Shown here piece after piece: positions 15,839 through 23,767 of a stretch of DNA of 35,336 nt (position 1 is the first letter of the stretch; each line of letters starts with the position of its first letter). A program made the position numbers and the translations under genes. The stretch is from Azospirillaceae bacterium (GTDB lineage Bacteria; Pseudomonadota; Alphaproteobacteria; Azospirillales; Azospirillaceae), in the NCBI GenBank assembly GCA_031291675.1, contig JARLIO010000081.1, positions 1 through 35,336 on the forward strand. Reading direction: 5' to 3'. The notes below the pieces were generated by a model that saw only the letters and a list, made by a program, of their open reading frames with translations, searched no databases and was not told the origin of the DNA.

Positions 15839-17383
15839 CTACTTCCTGCGCATTGTCTTGTCACGCCGGCGCTGCACCGACGAAGGAATGCGCAGCGCTT
15901 CACGATACTTGGCAACGGTTCGTCGCGCAATGTCGATCCCGTCCTTGCGCAGGATATCGACCAATTGGTCATCCGAGAGCACGGACGCCGGGGATTCGCC
16001 CTCAATCAGGTTCTTGATTCGGTGGCGTACCGCTTCGGCAGAATGGGCCGGCTGGCCGTCGGCGCTCGCGATCGACGAGGTGAAGAAATATTTCAGCTCG
16101 AAGACCCCGCGCGGGGTCGCCATGAATTTGTTGGTGGTGACACGGCTGATCGTCGATTCATGCATGCCGATCGCTTCGGCGATGTCACGCAGGATCAACG
16201 GGCGTAAATATTGAACACCTTTTGCGAAGAACGCATCCTGCTGCTGGACGATTTCCGTCGCAACCCTGAGGATCGTATTTGCCCGCTGATGCAGGCTCTT
16301 GACCAGCCAGTTTGCCGAATGCAGCTTTTCGTTGAGGTAATCGCGATCCACCTTGTTGCGCATCCCCCCTGACACCCGCGCAAGATAGCGTTGGTTGATC
16401 AGGACCCGCGGCAACGTGTCCATATTCAGTTCGATGATCCAACCACCACCCTGCTGTGGTCGCATCACGATGTCGGGGACCAGGGTCTGGGCGATCGCGT
16501 GATCGAACGCCAGGGCCGGCTTGGGGTCCAGGGCCTTGATCTCGCCGATCATGTCGGACAGATCCTCGGCATCGACACCACAGATCCGCAGCAGGCCCGG
16601 CAGGTTGCGTTGGGCCAGCAGATCGAGGTGATCGAGCAGTGCCTGCATCGCCGGGTCCAGGCGATTGCGCTCACGGAGTTGCAGCGCCAGACATTCGGCC
16701 AGGGAGCGCGCGAAAATTCCCGGCGGATCGAGACGTTGCAGTCGATCCAGAACCGCGCTGACCCGCTCGACGGCGCAATCGAGCTGTTCGGCGACTGCGG
16801 CAAGCGTCCCGGTCAGATAGCCGGACTCGTCCAGCAGATCGATCAGCGCCGCTCCGATCATCCGATCAACCGGGTCGATCAGATCGACATTGATCTGGCC
16901 CTCCAGATGGTCGCGCAGCGTTTCATCGCGCGACATTGTCTGTTCCAGATTGAAACCGTCGTCTTCAAAATCGCTGCGCCCGCCGCGCCCGCCCCAATCG
17001 GCCAGCGATTCGCCCCCGACCTGATCCGCGGCGCCATTGTCGGCCCAGACATTCTCGAAATCGGTATCGAGGGGTGAGTCCGCGCCACTGGGCAGAATGT
17101 CCGAGGCCGCAGCCTCCGCGGTATCGCGCAGGGCCGTCGGCTCGGGTTCGGCACTCCGTTCGCCGCGATCCTCACCGCCGCTATAGTCCGCCGCTTCAGC
17201 CGGCGTCGGCGCGTTGCCATCGCCCTCCTCGCGTTCGAGCAGCGGATTCTGCTCGATCTCGCGATCGATGAACGCGGTCAATTCGAGATTCGACAGTTGC
17301 AGCAGCTTGATTGCCTGCTGCAACTGCGGCGTCATCACCAGCGATTGCGTCTGGCGGAGATCAAGGCGTTGCGACAGGGCCAT
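15839..17383 (-). CDS. rpoN: RNA polymerase sigma-54 factor RpoN
   Basis: The 514-aa protein has all RpoN regions. Residues 1-50 are the glutamine-rich activator-interacting domain (LRQTQSLVMTPQLQQAIKLL), followed by an acidic low-complexity linker (about 55-150), the core-binding domain (about 160-350), an HTH region with STISRVTTNKF, and the RpoN box ARRTVAKYREAL near the C-terminus. It directs RNA polymerase to -24/-12 promoters of nitrogen, motility and other genes and needs enhancer-binding ATPases. The start is 30 nt after the lptB stop, so it is probably co-transcribed with the LPS genes. The acidic linker is on the long side. Confidence 0.96.
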   Translation of the reverse strand: MALSQRLDLRQTQSLVMTPQLQQAIKLLQLSNLELTAFIDREIEQNPLLEREEGDGNAPTPAEAADYSGGEDRGERSAEPEPTALRDTAEAAASDILPSGADSPLDTDFENVWADNGAADQVGGESLADWGGRGGRSDFEDDGFNLEQTMSRDETLRDHLEGQINVDLIDPVDRMIGAALIDLLDESGYLTGTLAAVAEQLDCAVERVSAVLDRLQRLDPPGIFARSLAECLALQLRERNRLDPAMQALLDHLDLLAQRNLPGLLRICGVDAEDLSDMIGEIKALDPKPALAFDHAIAQTLVPDIVMRPQQGGGWIIELNMDTLPRVLINQRYLARVSGGMRNKVDRDYLNEKLHSANWLVKSLHQRANTILRVATEIVQQQDAFFAKGVQYLRPLILRDIAEAIGMHESTISRVTTNKFMATPRGVFELKYFFTSSIASADGQPAHSAEAVRHRIKNLIEGESPASVLSDDQLVDILRKDGIDIARRTVAKYREALRIPSSVQRRRDKTMRRK

Positions 17384-17413
17384 GGATGAGTGCCGACCGG
17401 CGTTGCGAGTGGT

Positions 17414-18217
17414 TTACAGGCTGAACCTCTCGCCGAGATAGACGCGCCGCACATCCTTGTGGGCAACGATCGCCGAGGGCTCACCTTCCATTAATACCAT
17501 ACCGTCGTGCAAAATATATGCCCGATCGACAATCTCCAACGTTTCACGGACATTGTGATCGGTAATCAGCACACCGATCCCGCGGTGACGCAAATGGCTG
17601 ACCAGTTCGCGGATGTCATTGACGGCAATCGGATCAATGCCCGCCAAGGGTTCGTCCAGCAGGATGAAATGCGGCTGCGACGCCAGCGCCCGGGCGATTT
17701 CCACCCGACGGCGTTCGCCGCCCGACAGGGCCAATGCGGGGGTCCGACGCAGATGCGCGATCGAAAATTCCGCCAGCAATTCGTCGAGCGTCGCTTCCCG
17801 GACATCGCGGTCACGCTCGACGACCTGAAGCACCGCGCGGATGTTGTCCTCGACATTCATGCCCCGAAAAATCGAGGCTTCCTGCGGCAGATAACCGATG
17901 CCCAGGCGGGCGCGGCGATACATCGGCAGGGTGGTGATATCGTTGCCGTCGAGCAGAATTTCACCATAATCGGCGCTGATCAGGCCGGTGATGATGTAAA
18001 AGCACGTGGTTTTGCCGGCGCCATTCGGCCCGAGCAATCCGACGACCTCGCCGCGCTGGACCGACACGCTGACGCCACGCAGCACCGAGCGACGACGATA
18101 ATGCTTGCCGAGATTGACCGCCACCAATCCCCGGTTGGGCGCCACGGCAGCCGTCGGCACCTCTGCGATCTCCGTCTCGGACGCATCCCAACCCCGAATG
18201 GGGGTACCGGTTGTCAT
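17414..18217 (-). CDS. lptB: LPS export ABC transporter ATPase LptB
   Basis: The 267-aa ATPase has Walker A GPNGAGKTT, the Q-loop in YLPQEASIFRG, the ABC signature LSGGERRRVEIARAL, Walker B FILLDEP and the H-loop in ITDHNVRETL; GYLPQEASIFRGM and DHNVRETL are typical of LptB. It powers lipopolysaccharide extraction by LptFG (not in this window). The ATG at 18217 is used. A GTG at 18223 overlaps the lptA stop as GTGA and could be the true start, adding two residues. The N-terminus (about 30 residues before the ABC domain) is longer than in E. coli LptB (241 aa). Confidence 0.95.
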   Translation of the reverse strand: MTTGTPIRGWDASETEIAEVPTAAVAPNRGLVAVNLGKHYRRRSVLRGVSVSVQRGEVVGLLGPNGAGKTTCFYIITGLISADYGEILLDGNDITTLPMYRRARLGIGYLPQEASIFRGMNVEDNIRAVLQVVERDRDVREATLDELLAEFSIAHLRRTPALALSGGERRRVEIARALASQPHFILLDEPLAGIDPIAVNDIRELVSHLRHRGIGVLITDHNVRETLEIVDRAYILHDGMVLMEGEPSAIVAHKDVRRVYLGERFSL

Positions 18218-18219
18218 GG

Positions 18220-19398
18220 TCACGGTGTGTCCTTCTTGACCGGGCTCAACCCGATCCCCGCCGCCTGACCGGGCATGAACAGGCCCTTGACCCGGCCACC
18301 ATTGGCGGCCCCGGGCAACATCCGGCTGATCCCGGTGTTCATGTCGACCTCGGCGATATCGCCATCGATCTGGTCCTGGCCCCGGGTGATCCGGACGTCC
18401 CCGGTCAAAATTGCCTTGTCGGTATCGGCGTGCCAGACGCCACGGCGACCGATCGCAACGTCGGTCGGTGTCGTAACCACGACATGGCCCTCGGCGTCGA
18501 TCCGATCCATCACCAGATCGTCGTTTTCGCTCCCCGGTGCCGCGCCACCGGCGGGCTTGGCGGCGGCGTTGCCAGCACCCGGCGCCACGACTTTGCATGC
18601 CGGTTTGGGCGGCGGCGCCATCATGCGATTCGAGGAATTGGCCGAGGATTTGGCGCCGGGGGCCGCCTTGGCGGGTTGGGCCGGCGCAACCGGCGTCCCC
18701 GGCGGGCAGGGCGGCGCCTCCTTGAGCGTCGCGACCAGGATATCGCCGCGCACCGCGTCCTGATTTCGCACGGCGACCGCATTGCCGCGCGCCACGGCGA
18801 TCTTGCGATCATCCCAATATTCGATACTGTCGCGCGCCGTGACCACGTCCGTTGCCGTCGTCATTTTGAGATGATCACCGGTCACGACGGCGACCAGCTT
18901 GTCGACGTCATAGACGGCGTCGTCGCCATAGACCTGCCGGGCGGGATTGAGAATCCGGACATTGCCGCTGGCGGCATAGCGATAGATCTGGGTGCCGCCG
19001 CTCGGCAGGTCCCGGTAATAGGCGGTCAGGACATCCGCGGCGACCGAGTTGACCCCCTGACGCGCCAGGGCATTGCCGCGGGCGACGTAGGCCTTCTGTT
19101 CCTGATGCCACTCCAGGGTCTGATCGGCATTGATTTCGACCGGCTGGCCCGACCCCGCAGCCCCTGCCGTCGGCAGCGGTGCCGTCACCCCCGCGGCAGC
19201 CCCCGGGGTCGCGGGCACGGCGGCCCCGGCCGGCGGTGTCGTGGCCGGCGTCGAAACCGCCGCTGGCGGCGTTGCCGCAGCGGCAGCGGCCGGGCATGGG
19301 ATCGCCGCGGCGCCCAGCGCAAGGATCGACGACAGCATCAGCCACGCGATCGGCGACGGGTGCGGGGCAGAGAGGCCCTCGGAGACGCGGCCTGTCAT
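18220..19398 (-). CDS. lptA: LptA/OstA-like periplasmic LPS-transport protein with low-complexity insert
   Basis: The ATG at 19398 overlaps the lptC stop (ATGA). The 392-aa product has a signal-like hydrophobic segment (about 16-42). An Ala/Pro/Thr-rich linker follows to about 85. The OstA beta-jellyroll begins PVEINADQTLEWHQEQKAYV. After YWDDRKIAVARGNAVAVRN comes an unusual Pro/Ala-rich insert (about 223-290, with PAQPAKAAP and PPPKPACKV), and the jellyroll resumes at VMDRIDAEGHVVVTTPTDVA. LptA bridges inner and outer membranes for LPS. Typical LptA is about 170-200 aa, so this one is nearly double because of the linker and insert. The strand repeats and operon position make the assignment secure despite its size. 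Confidence 0.88.
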   Translation of the reverse strand: MTGRVSEGLSAPHPSPIAWLMLSSILALGAAAIPCPAAAAAATPPAAVSTPATTPPAGAAVPATPGAAAGVTAPLPTAGAAGSGQPVEINADQTLEWHQEQKAYVARGNALARQGVNSVAADVLTAYYRDLPSGGTQIYRYAASGNVRILNPARQVYGDDAVYDVDKLVAVVTGDHLKMTTATDVVTARDSIEYWDDRKIAVARGNAVAVRNQDAVRGDILVATLKEAPPCPPGTPVAPAQPAKAAPGAKSSANSSNRMMAPPPKPACKVVAPGAGNAAAKPAGGAAPGSENDDLVMDRIDAEGHVVVTTPTDVAIGRRGVWHADTDKAILTGDVRITRGQDQIDGDIAEVDMNTGISRMLPGAANGGRVKGLFMPGQAAGIGLSPVKKDTP

Positions 19399-20090
19399 TT
19401 CGCGGCGGCAGGAAGCGGACCGGCGCCGGCAACGGCGCCCTGAGCCAGGATCATGGTCGAATGCCCGGTAAAGACAATGGTTGTGCCCCCGCCGACAAGC
19501 CTGAAGCCATCGGCATGCACCTCGCCGAACGGGCCCTGACCGACGATGGTGTCGTCGCCCCACGCCGTATTGTCGGTGGTGTCAACATGGGCGACGTCGG
19601 TATGGAACTCGTAGCCCTGATCCTGGAACAAGGCAACCTCACCCAACAGCAGCAGTTGCCCCCGCCCCTGATCGAAACGACCGCGATTGGCGTCAACCTT
19701 GACCCAATTGCCGTTCTGCAGCGTGATCTCGCCCTGTGGTTTGACCAGATCAACGATCCCCGGTTCGCTGCTCGACTGCCGGGCGTTGTCGGCGACCAGA
19801 GAATAAGGCCGGTTGAGCTGATCCACGCCGTAATAGCGCGCACCGATCATGTGCAACTCACCGTCATCCTTCGACGCCGCGGTCTGGTTGGCGTCGTGCC
19901 AACTGGGCCAGACCGCGATCAGGGCCAGAACGCCCAGCGACAGGACCGGCAACAGCACCTTCATCGCCGAAACGAAGCGGCTGTAAAGCCGTGCCGCGGC
20001 AATGCTGGCGCGGCGCCGCACCACGACCCGGTCGGGAACCGACAGGGGTTGGCGCGGAACCAGGGTGTGCAATGTCGGATGCGCGGTCAT
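19395..20090 (-). CDS. lptC: LPS export protein LptC
   Basis: The 231-aa protein has one N-terminal transmembrane helix (about 43-62, MKVLLPVLSLGVLALIAVWP) and a periplasmic beta-rich domain with IGARYYGVDQLNRPYSLVAD, GEITLQNGNWVKVDANRGRF and the VDTTDNTAWGDDTIVGQGPF segment, all LptC/YrbK-like. It takes LPS from LptBFG and hands it to LptA. It overlaps lptA by 4 nt and follows kdsD by 4 nt, forming a tightly coupled kdsD - lptC - lptA - lptB run. Confidence 0.93.
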   Translation of the reverse strand: MTAHPTLHTLVPRQPLSVPDRVVVRRRASIAAARLYSRFVSAMKVLLPVLSLGVLALIAVWPSWHDANQTAASKDDGELHMIGARYYGVDQLNRPYSLVADNARQSSSEPGIVDLVKPQGEITLQNGNWVKVDANRGRFDQGRGQLLLLGEVALFQDQGYEFHTDVAHVDTTDNTAWGDDTIVGQGPFGEVHADGFRLVGGGTTIVFTGHSTMILAQGAVAGAGPLPAAAK

Positions 20091-20094
20091 CGGG

Positions 20095-21141
20095 TCAAAC
20101 CACTCCCGCCCTCAGGCAATCGTGGATGTGAATGATGCCGACGGGCCGACCATCCTCGACCACGAACAGGCTGGTGATCGACCATTGGTTCATCACGGCC
20201 AGCGCCTCGCCGGCCAACGCTTTGCGCCGGATCGTCTTGGGTGCCGGCGTCATGATCGCCCCGGCGGCTTCCGCCAGCAGGTTCAGGTTCATGTGCCGCC
20301 GCAGATCGCCGTCCGTGACGACGCCGATCAATCTCTGATCACGATCAACAACGCCAATACAACCAAAGCTTTTGGCGGTCATTTCGACGATCACCTCGGA
20401 CAAGGGCGCGGCCGCCCGGGCCAGGGGCAGATCATCAGGACCGTGCATGATATCGGCGACTGTCAGCAAGCGCCGCCCCAGATGACCGCCCGGATGGAAA
20501 ACCGCGAAATCCTCGGCCGTGAAGCCGCGTCGCTCCAGCAGCGTCACGGCCAGGGCATCGCCCAGCGCCAGCATCATGGTTGTCGATGTCGTCGGCGCCA
20601 GCCCATGCGGACAGGCCTCGGGAAGCGACGGCAGCAACAGAACGACATCCGCCTGCTCCGCCAACGGCGAGACCGTACGCTGGGTCATGCCGATCAGCGG
20701 GATGCTGAAACGCCGGGTGAAGGCGATGATGTCGCTGAGTTCCGGCGTGCTGCCCGAATTGGACAAAGCGATCACGGCGTCACCCCGGGCGATCATGCCG
20801 AGATCACCGTGGCTGGCTTCGCCCGGATGGACGAAAAATGCCGGCGTCCCGGTCGAGGCCAGGGTCGCCGCGATCTTGGCCGCGACATGGCCGCTCTTGC
20901 CCATCCCCGTGACCACAACCCGGCCGGAAACCGCGGCCAGGATATCGATCGCCCGGTCGAACGAACCGTTCAGGCTCCGCGCCAGAGCCATCAGGCCTTC
21001 GGCCTCGGCATGCAGAACCCGGGTCGCGACCGCGACGGCATCAGGCCCGGCCACGCCCGGCTCCTGGCGCGACGGCGCGGCGTTATCCGGCAACGCGGCC
21101 TTGATCAAGGCGGTTTCGGTTGGAATGTGCAGACTCAACAT
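20095..21141 (-). CDS. kdsD: Arabinose-5-phosphate isomerase (KdsD/KpsF family)
   Basis: The ATG at 21141 gives a 348-aa protein; the open frame continues upstream without family resemblance. A SIS sugar-isomerase domain (about 55-200) has VVVTGMGKSGHVAAKIAATL, FFVHPGEASHGDLGM and ALSNSGSTPEL. Two CBS domains follow (about 220-345: VADIMH, GVVTDGDLRRHM and IMTPAPKTI). It converts ribulose-5-phosphate to arabinose-5-phosphate, the first step to KDO of the LPS core. Linkage to lptCAB fits LPS assembly. A sigma-70-like promoter is proposed at 21345-21373. Confidence 0.95.
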   Translation of the reverse strand: MLSLHIPTETALIKAALPDNAAPSRQEPGVAGPDAVAVATRVLHAEAEGLMALARSLNGSFDRAIDILAAVSGRVVVTGMGKSGHVAAKIAATLASTGTPAFFVHPGEASHGDLGMIARGDAVIALSNSGSTPELSDIIAFTRRFSIPLIGMTQRTVSPLAEQADVVLLLPSLPEACPHGLAPTTSTTMMLALGDALAVTLLERRGFTAEDFAVFHPGGHLGRRLLTVADIMHGPDDLPLARAAAPLSEVIVEMTAKSFGCIGVVDRDQRLIGVVTDGDLRRHMNLNLLAEAAGAIMTPAPKTIRRKALAGEALAVMNQWSITSLFVVEDGRPVGIIHIHDCLRAGVV

Positions 21142-21472
21142 ATGCTCACAGCAAAATCTGGGGGTGAATTCGGGGGCGGCCGGCAGGACGTCGGGCAGGT
21201 TCGATCGTGACAGACACCGGCGTTTCCACCCCTTTCGGCGACCCGACACCGCGGCCGCCCGACAACAGCACCCTGGCCTGATACGCCCTCGATCGAGCCC
21301 CTCGGCCCGCGCGATGGCCCCGGGCGGCGCGATCTCGTGGGTGCAGTATGCCGGTCTCGACCGACGGGGTCAAACCCAAGCCCGGCGTTGGCACGCCTGA
21401 ACCCGTGATAAAAAGGCGATATGGCACCGCGGCGGTCCGTCGGGCCAACCGCCGACGCCGCGCAATCGCGGG
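21142..21472. other. Intergenic region between rnd and kdsD
   Basis: The 331 nt hold no convincing gene: a 100-codon minus-strand frame here is arginine/glycine-rich and has no family character. The region is the likely promoter and leader of the kdsD-lpt operon. Confidence 0.4.
21345..21373 (-). promoter_or_regulatory. Candidate sigma-70 promoter for kdsD-lptCAB
   Basis: On the minus strand TTGACC (21368-21373) and CATACT (21345-21350) are spaced by exactly 17 nt. The matches are five of six and four of six. The start codon lies about 200 nt downstream. Confidence 0.4.
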
Positions 21473-22084
21473 TCAGTGCGCGAAAATATCCGGCTCGTCC
21501 CAGCCGCCGAGATCCAGGGCCGCGCGTGCCGGCAGGAACCGGAAGCAGGATTCGGCCAGGGCCATCCGCCCCTCGCGGATCAGCATGACGTCGAGCCGCC
21601 GGCGCAATTCATGCAAATGCAGAACATCCGAGGCCGCGTAGGTCAATTGCTCCGCGGTCAGTTCGTCGGCGCCCCAATCCGAGCTCTGCTGCTGTTTGGA
21701 CAGCTCAATGCCCAGAAGATCGCGGCACAGATCCTTGAGACCGTGACGGTCGGTAAAAGTCCGGACCAGCTTGGAGGCGATCTTGGTGCAATAGATCGGG
21801 GTGCAGTCCACCCCGAGATAGGCCCGGAACACCGCAACGTCGAACCGGGCGAAATGGAACAGCTTGGTGACCTTGGGATCCGTCAGCAACCGCTTCAGAT
21901 TCGGTGCGTCATAGTTCCGATCCCGAAACTGGACCAGATGCGAAAGCCCGTCACCGGCCGACAGCTGGATCAGGCAGAGCCGGTCGCGTGCCGGATTGAG
22001 CCCCATGGTTTCACTGTCGACAGCAACGCTGTCGCCGAAATCGAGGCCAGCCGGCAGATCGCCGTCATGGAGTTGGATGGACAC
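21473..22084 (-). CDS. rnd: Short ribonuclease D-type 3'-5' exonuclease
   Basis: The 203-aa protein is only the DEDDy exonuclease domain: Exo I D-S-E-T (residues 23-26), Exo II FHFARFDVAVF (about 75-85), and Exo III Y-A-A-S-D-V (about 148-153). The HRDC domains that follow in E. coli RNase D (375 aa) are absent, which is common in alphaproteobacteria. It trims 3' ends of tRNA and other RNAs. The gene for tRNA-Leu lies just upstream on the same strand. The neighbouring kdsD start is 331 nt away, so the two genes may have separate promoters. Confidence 0.9.
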   Translation of the reverse strand: MSIQLHDGDLPAGLDFGDSVAVDSETMGLNPARDRLCLIQLSAGDGLSHLVQFRDRNYDAPNLKRLLTDPKVTKLFHFARFDVAVFRAYLGVDCTPIYCTKIASKLVRTFTDRHGLKDLCRDLLGIELSKQQQSSDWGADELTAEQLTYAASDVLHLHELRRRLDVMLIREGRMALAESCFRFLPARAALDLGGWDEPDIFAH

Positions 22085-22200
22085 CCGCCAGTCTCCTGCG
22101 CCGTTGTTCAGCCGCCGGCCGCAGCGAGGCCCCGCAAGGCGAGCGGACGGCCTGCATGGTGCGGGCGGTTTACCGGGGTGGTCGAAGAACCACCCCCGAA

Positions 22201-22259
22201 AACACGACGGCCGCGCCCCAGTGCCTGTCTTGTCACAGAACCACTGTTGGCGCGGCCGA
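22201..22259 (-). terminator. Possible terminator after tRNA-Leu
   Basis: On the minus strand CGGCCGCGCC and GGCGCGGCCG are perfect complements about 30 nt apart, followed by TCGTGTTTT. The long loop weakens the case. A second GC-rich hairpin (GGGGTGGT with ACCACCCC, 22174-22199) lies just beyond. Both fall between tRNA-Leu and the rnd start. Confidence 0.35.
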
Positions 22260-22266
22260 CGGGAAT

Positions 22267-22353
22267 TGGTGCCCAGGAGAAGACTCGAACTTCCACGACA
22301 TTTCTGCCACAGGTACCTGAAACCTGCGCGTCTACCAATTCCGCCACCTGGGC
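22267..22353 (-). tRNA. tRNA-Leu(CAG)
   Basis: The minus strand folds as a class II tRNA: acceptor GCCCAGG with CCTGGGC, D-arm GCGGAATTGGTAGACGC, anticodon arm CAGGT-TTCAGGT-ACCTG with anticodon CAG (reads CUG), a long variable arm (TGGCAGAAATGTCG), T-arm GTTCGAGTC, discriminator A and an encoded CCA. At 87 nt it is standard for leucine. Confidence 0.95.
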
Positions 22354-22562
22354 GTTGTGGAGGCGGTTCTTAAGCCCCCGCCCCAACCCTGTCAAACTCT
22401 TTTTCGATCCGGCTCCTTTTTTTTCGACTCGGCCGCCCGCGGCGCCGGTCGGCGCGGCGCCGCAAAAGCGGGCCCGGTCGCAACCCGGGTCTGGAAGCGC
22501 CGCGCCTTGTCCAGTATAAGCAGCCACCAATGGCAAGCGCAGAGAGACCGGGAGAAGACCTG

Positions 22563-23522
22563 ATGGGATTTCACAGTCAAGTGATCACGGTATTCGGCGG
22601 GTCGGGCTTCCTGGGACGCCATCTGGTGCGGCGCCTGGCCAAGACCGGCGCCACCATCCGCATTGCGACCCGTCATCCCAGCCGGGCCGGATTTCTGAAA
22701 ACAGCCGGCGCCGTTGGTCAGATCGTTCCGATCGCGGTCGATACGGATAACGACGATTCGGTGGCCGCAGCCCTGGTCGGTGCCGATTTCGCCGTCAATC
22801 TGATCGGGATCCTGGCGCCGCACGGGCGGATCACGTTCCAATCGGCCCATGTCGACGCCGCGGATCGCGTGGCGCGGATCGCCGCGGCCGCCGCGGTTCA
22901 GCGACTGGTTCATGTTTCGGCCCTGGGCGCCGATGAGGCTTCGCCCTCGGTTTACGCCCGAACCAAGGCCCAGGGCGAACGCGCCGTGCTGAAGGCGTTT
23001 CCCGGGGCCACGGTGCTGCGCCCCAGCGTCATGTTCGGACCGGAAGACGATTTCTTCAACCGGTTCGCGGCGATGGCGCTCTATTTCCCGGCGCTGCCGC
23101 TGATCGGCAAGGGCACAACGCGCCTGCAACCGGTCTATGTCGGCGACGTCGCGGAGGCGATCATGGTCGCCGGGGACAACCCGTCCTGCGCGGGCAAAAC
23201 CTACGTGCTGGGTGGTCCGCTGGTCTACACGCTTCGTGAGATTATGGCCCGCGTGGAAACGGAGACCGGTCATCGACGCGCCCTGGTACCGATCCCCTGG
23301 GGCCTCGCCACCACGCTGGCGGGGCTGCTGGAATGGCTGCCCAATCCGCCGCTGACCCGCGACCAGGTTGCATTGTTGCAAACCGACAATGTCGTTCCCG
23401 GCGGTGCCAATGGCCTGGTCGAACTGGGCATCGCGCCCACGGCAATCGACCTGATCCTGCCGACCTATCTGGCCCGGTTCCGCACCGGCGGCACCCCCAA
23501 CCGAAGGCAGACGGCATCCTGA
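22563..23522 (+). CDS. NDUFA9-like NAD(P)-binding protein (atypical SDR)
   Basis: The ATG at 22563 follows GGGAGAAG at good spacing; an ATG eleven codons up at 22530 has no such site. The 319-aa protein starts VITVFGGSGFLGRHLVRRLA, the G-G-x-G-F-x-G nucleotide-binding loop of complex I NDUFA9-like reductases, and continues with VNLIGIL, VHVSALGAD and Y-A-R-T-K-A-x-G-E (atypical Y-x-x-x-K). A later ATVLRPSVMFGPEDDFFNRF is diagnostic. In mitochondria NDUFA9 is an accessory complex I subunit. In alphaproteobacteria a role in complex I assembly or in quinone metabolism is suggested but unproved. A strong hairpin follows the stop. Confidence 0.88.
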   Translation: MGFHSQVITVFGGSGFLGRHLVRRLAKTGATIRIATRHPSRAGFLKTAGAVGQIVPIAVDTDNDDSVAAALVGADFAVNLIGILAPHGRITFQSAHVDAADRVARIAAAAAVQRLVHVSALGADEASPSVYARTKAQGERAVLKAFPGATVLRPSVMFGPEDDFFNRFAAMALYFPALPLIGKGTTRLQPVYVGDVAEAIMVAGDNPSCAGKTYVLGGPLVYTLREIMARVETETGHRRALVPIPWGLATTLAGLLEWLPNPPLTRDQVALLQTDNVVPGGANGLVELGIAPTAIDLILPTYLARFRTGGTPNRRQTAS

Positions 23523-23767
23523 CGGGATCGGGCGGGGTTGCGTCCCCGGACGCAACCCCGCCTCGCCAAGTCCCGACACCGGCAAGTCCCGCCCCCGATA
23601 AAACCCAGCCCCCGATAAAACCCAACAGCGACAATTCGGGGCCAAGGGCCGGTCTTCGCCTTGCTTCCTCTTCCGTCTTTGTCGCAACACTGCCATCCTG
23701 GCGGTGCTTATCATGGTTGTTCATCGCCCGTGATGGCACGAGGTCCGCGGTGACAAGGGAGAGGCTG
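23523..23767. other. Leader of the pentapeptide gene: hairpin and 17-bp tandem repeat
   Basis: The 245-nt gap holds the hairpin at 23531-23562. A direct duplication of CCCCCGATAAAACCCA (about 23594-23628) follows, giving two adjacent copies. The rest shows nothing definite. Confidence 0.5.
23531..23562 (+). terminator. 13-bp stem hairpin after the NDUFA9-like gene
   Basis: GGCGGGGTTGCGT pairs perfectly with ACGCAACCCCGCC around the loop CCCCGG, starting 8 nt after the stop codon. No U-tract follows on either strand, so it may stabilise the mRNA end or act with Rho instead of being a classical intrinsic terminator. Confidence 0.5.

Noticed and set aside
22174-22199. Second terminator downstream of tRNA-Leu (GGGGTGGT hairpin)
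   Set aside because: Good stem but no T run on the downstream side of either strand.
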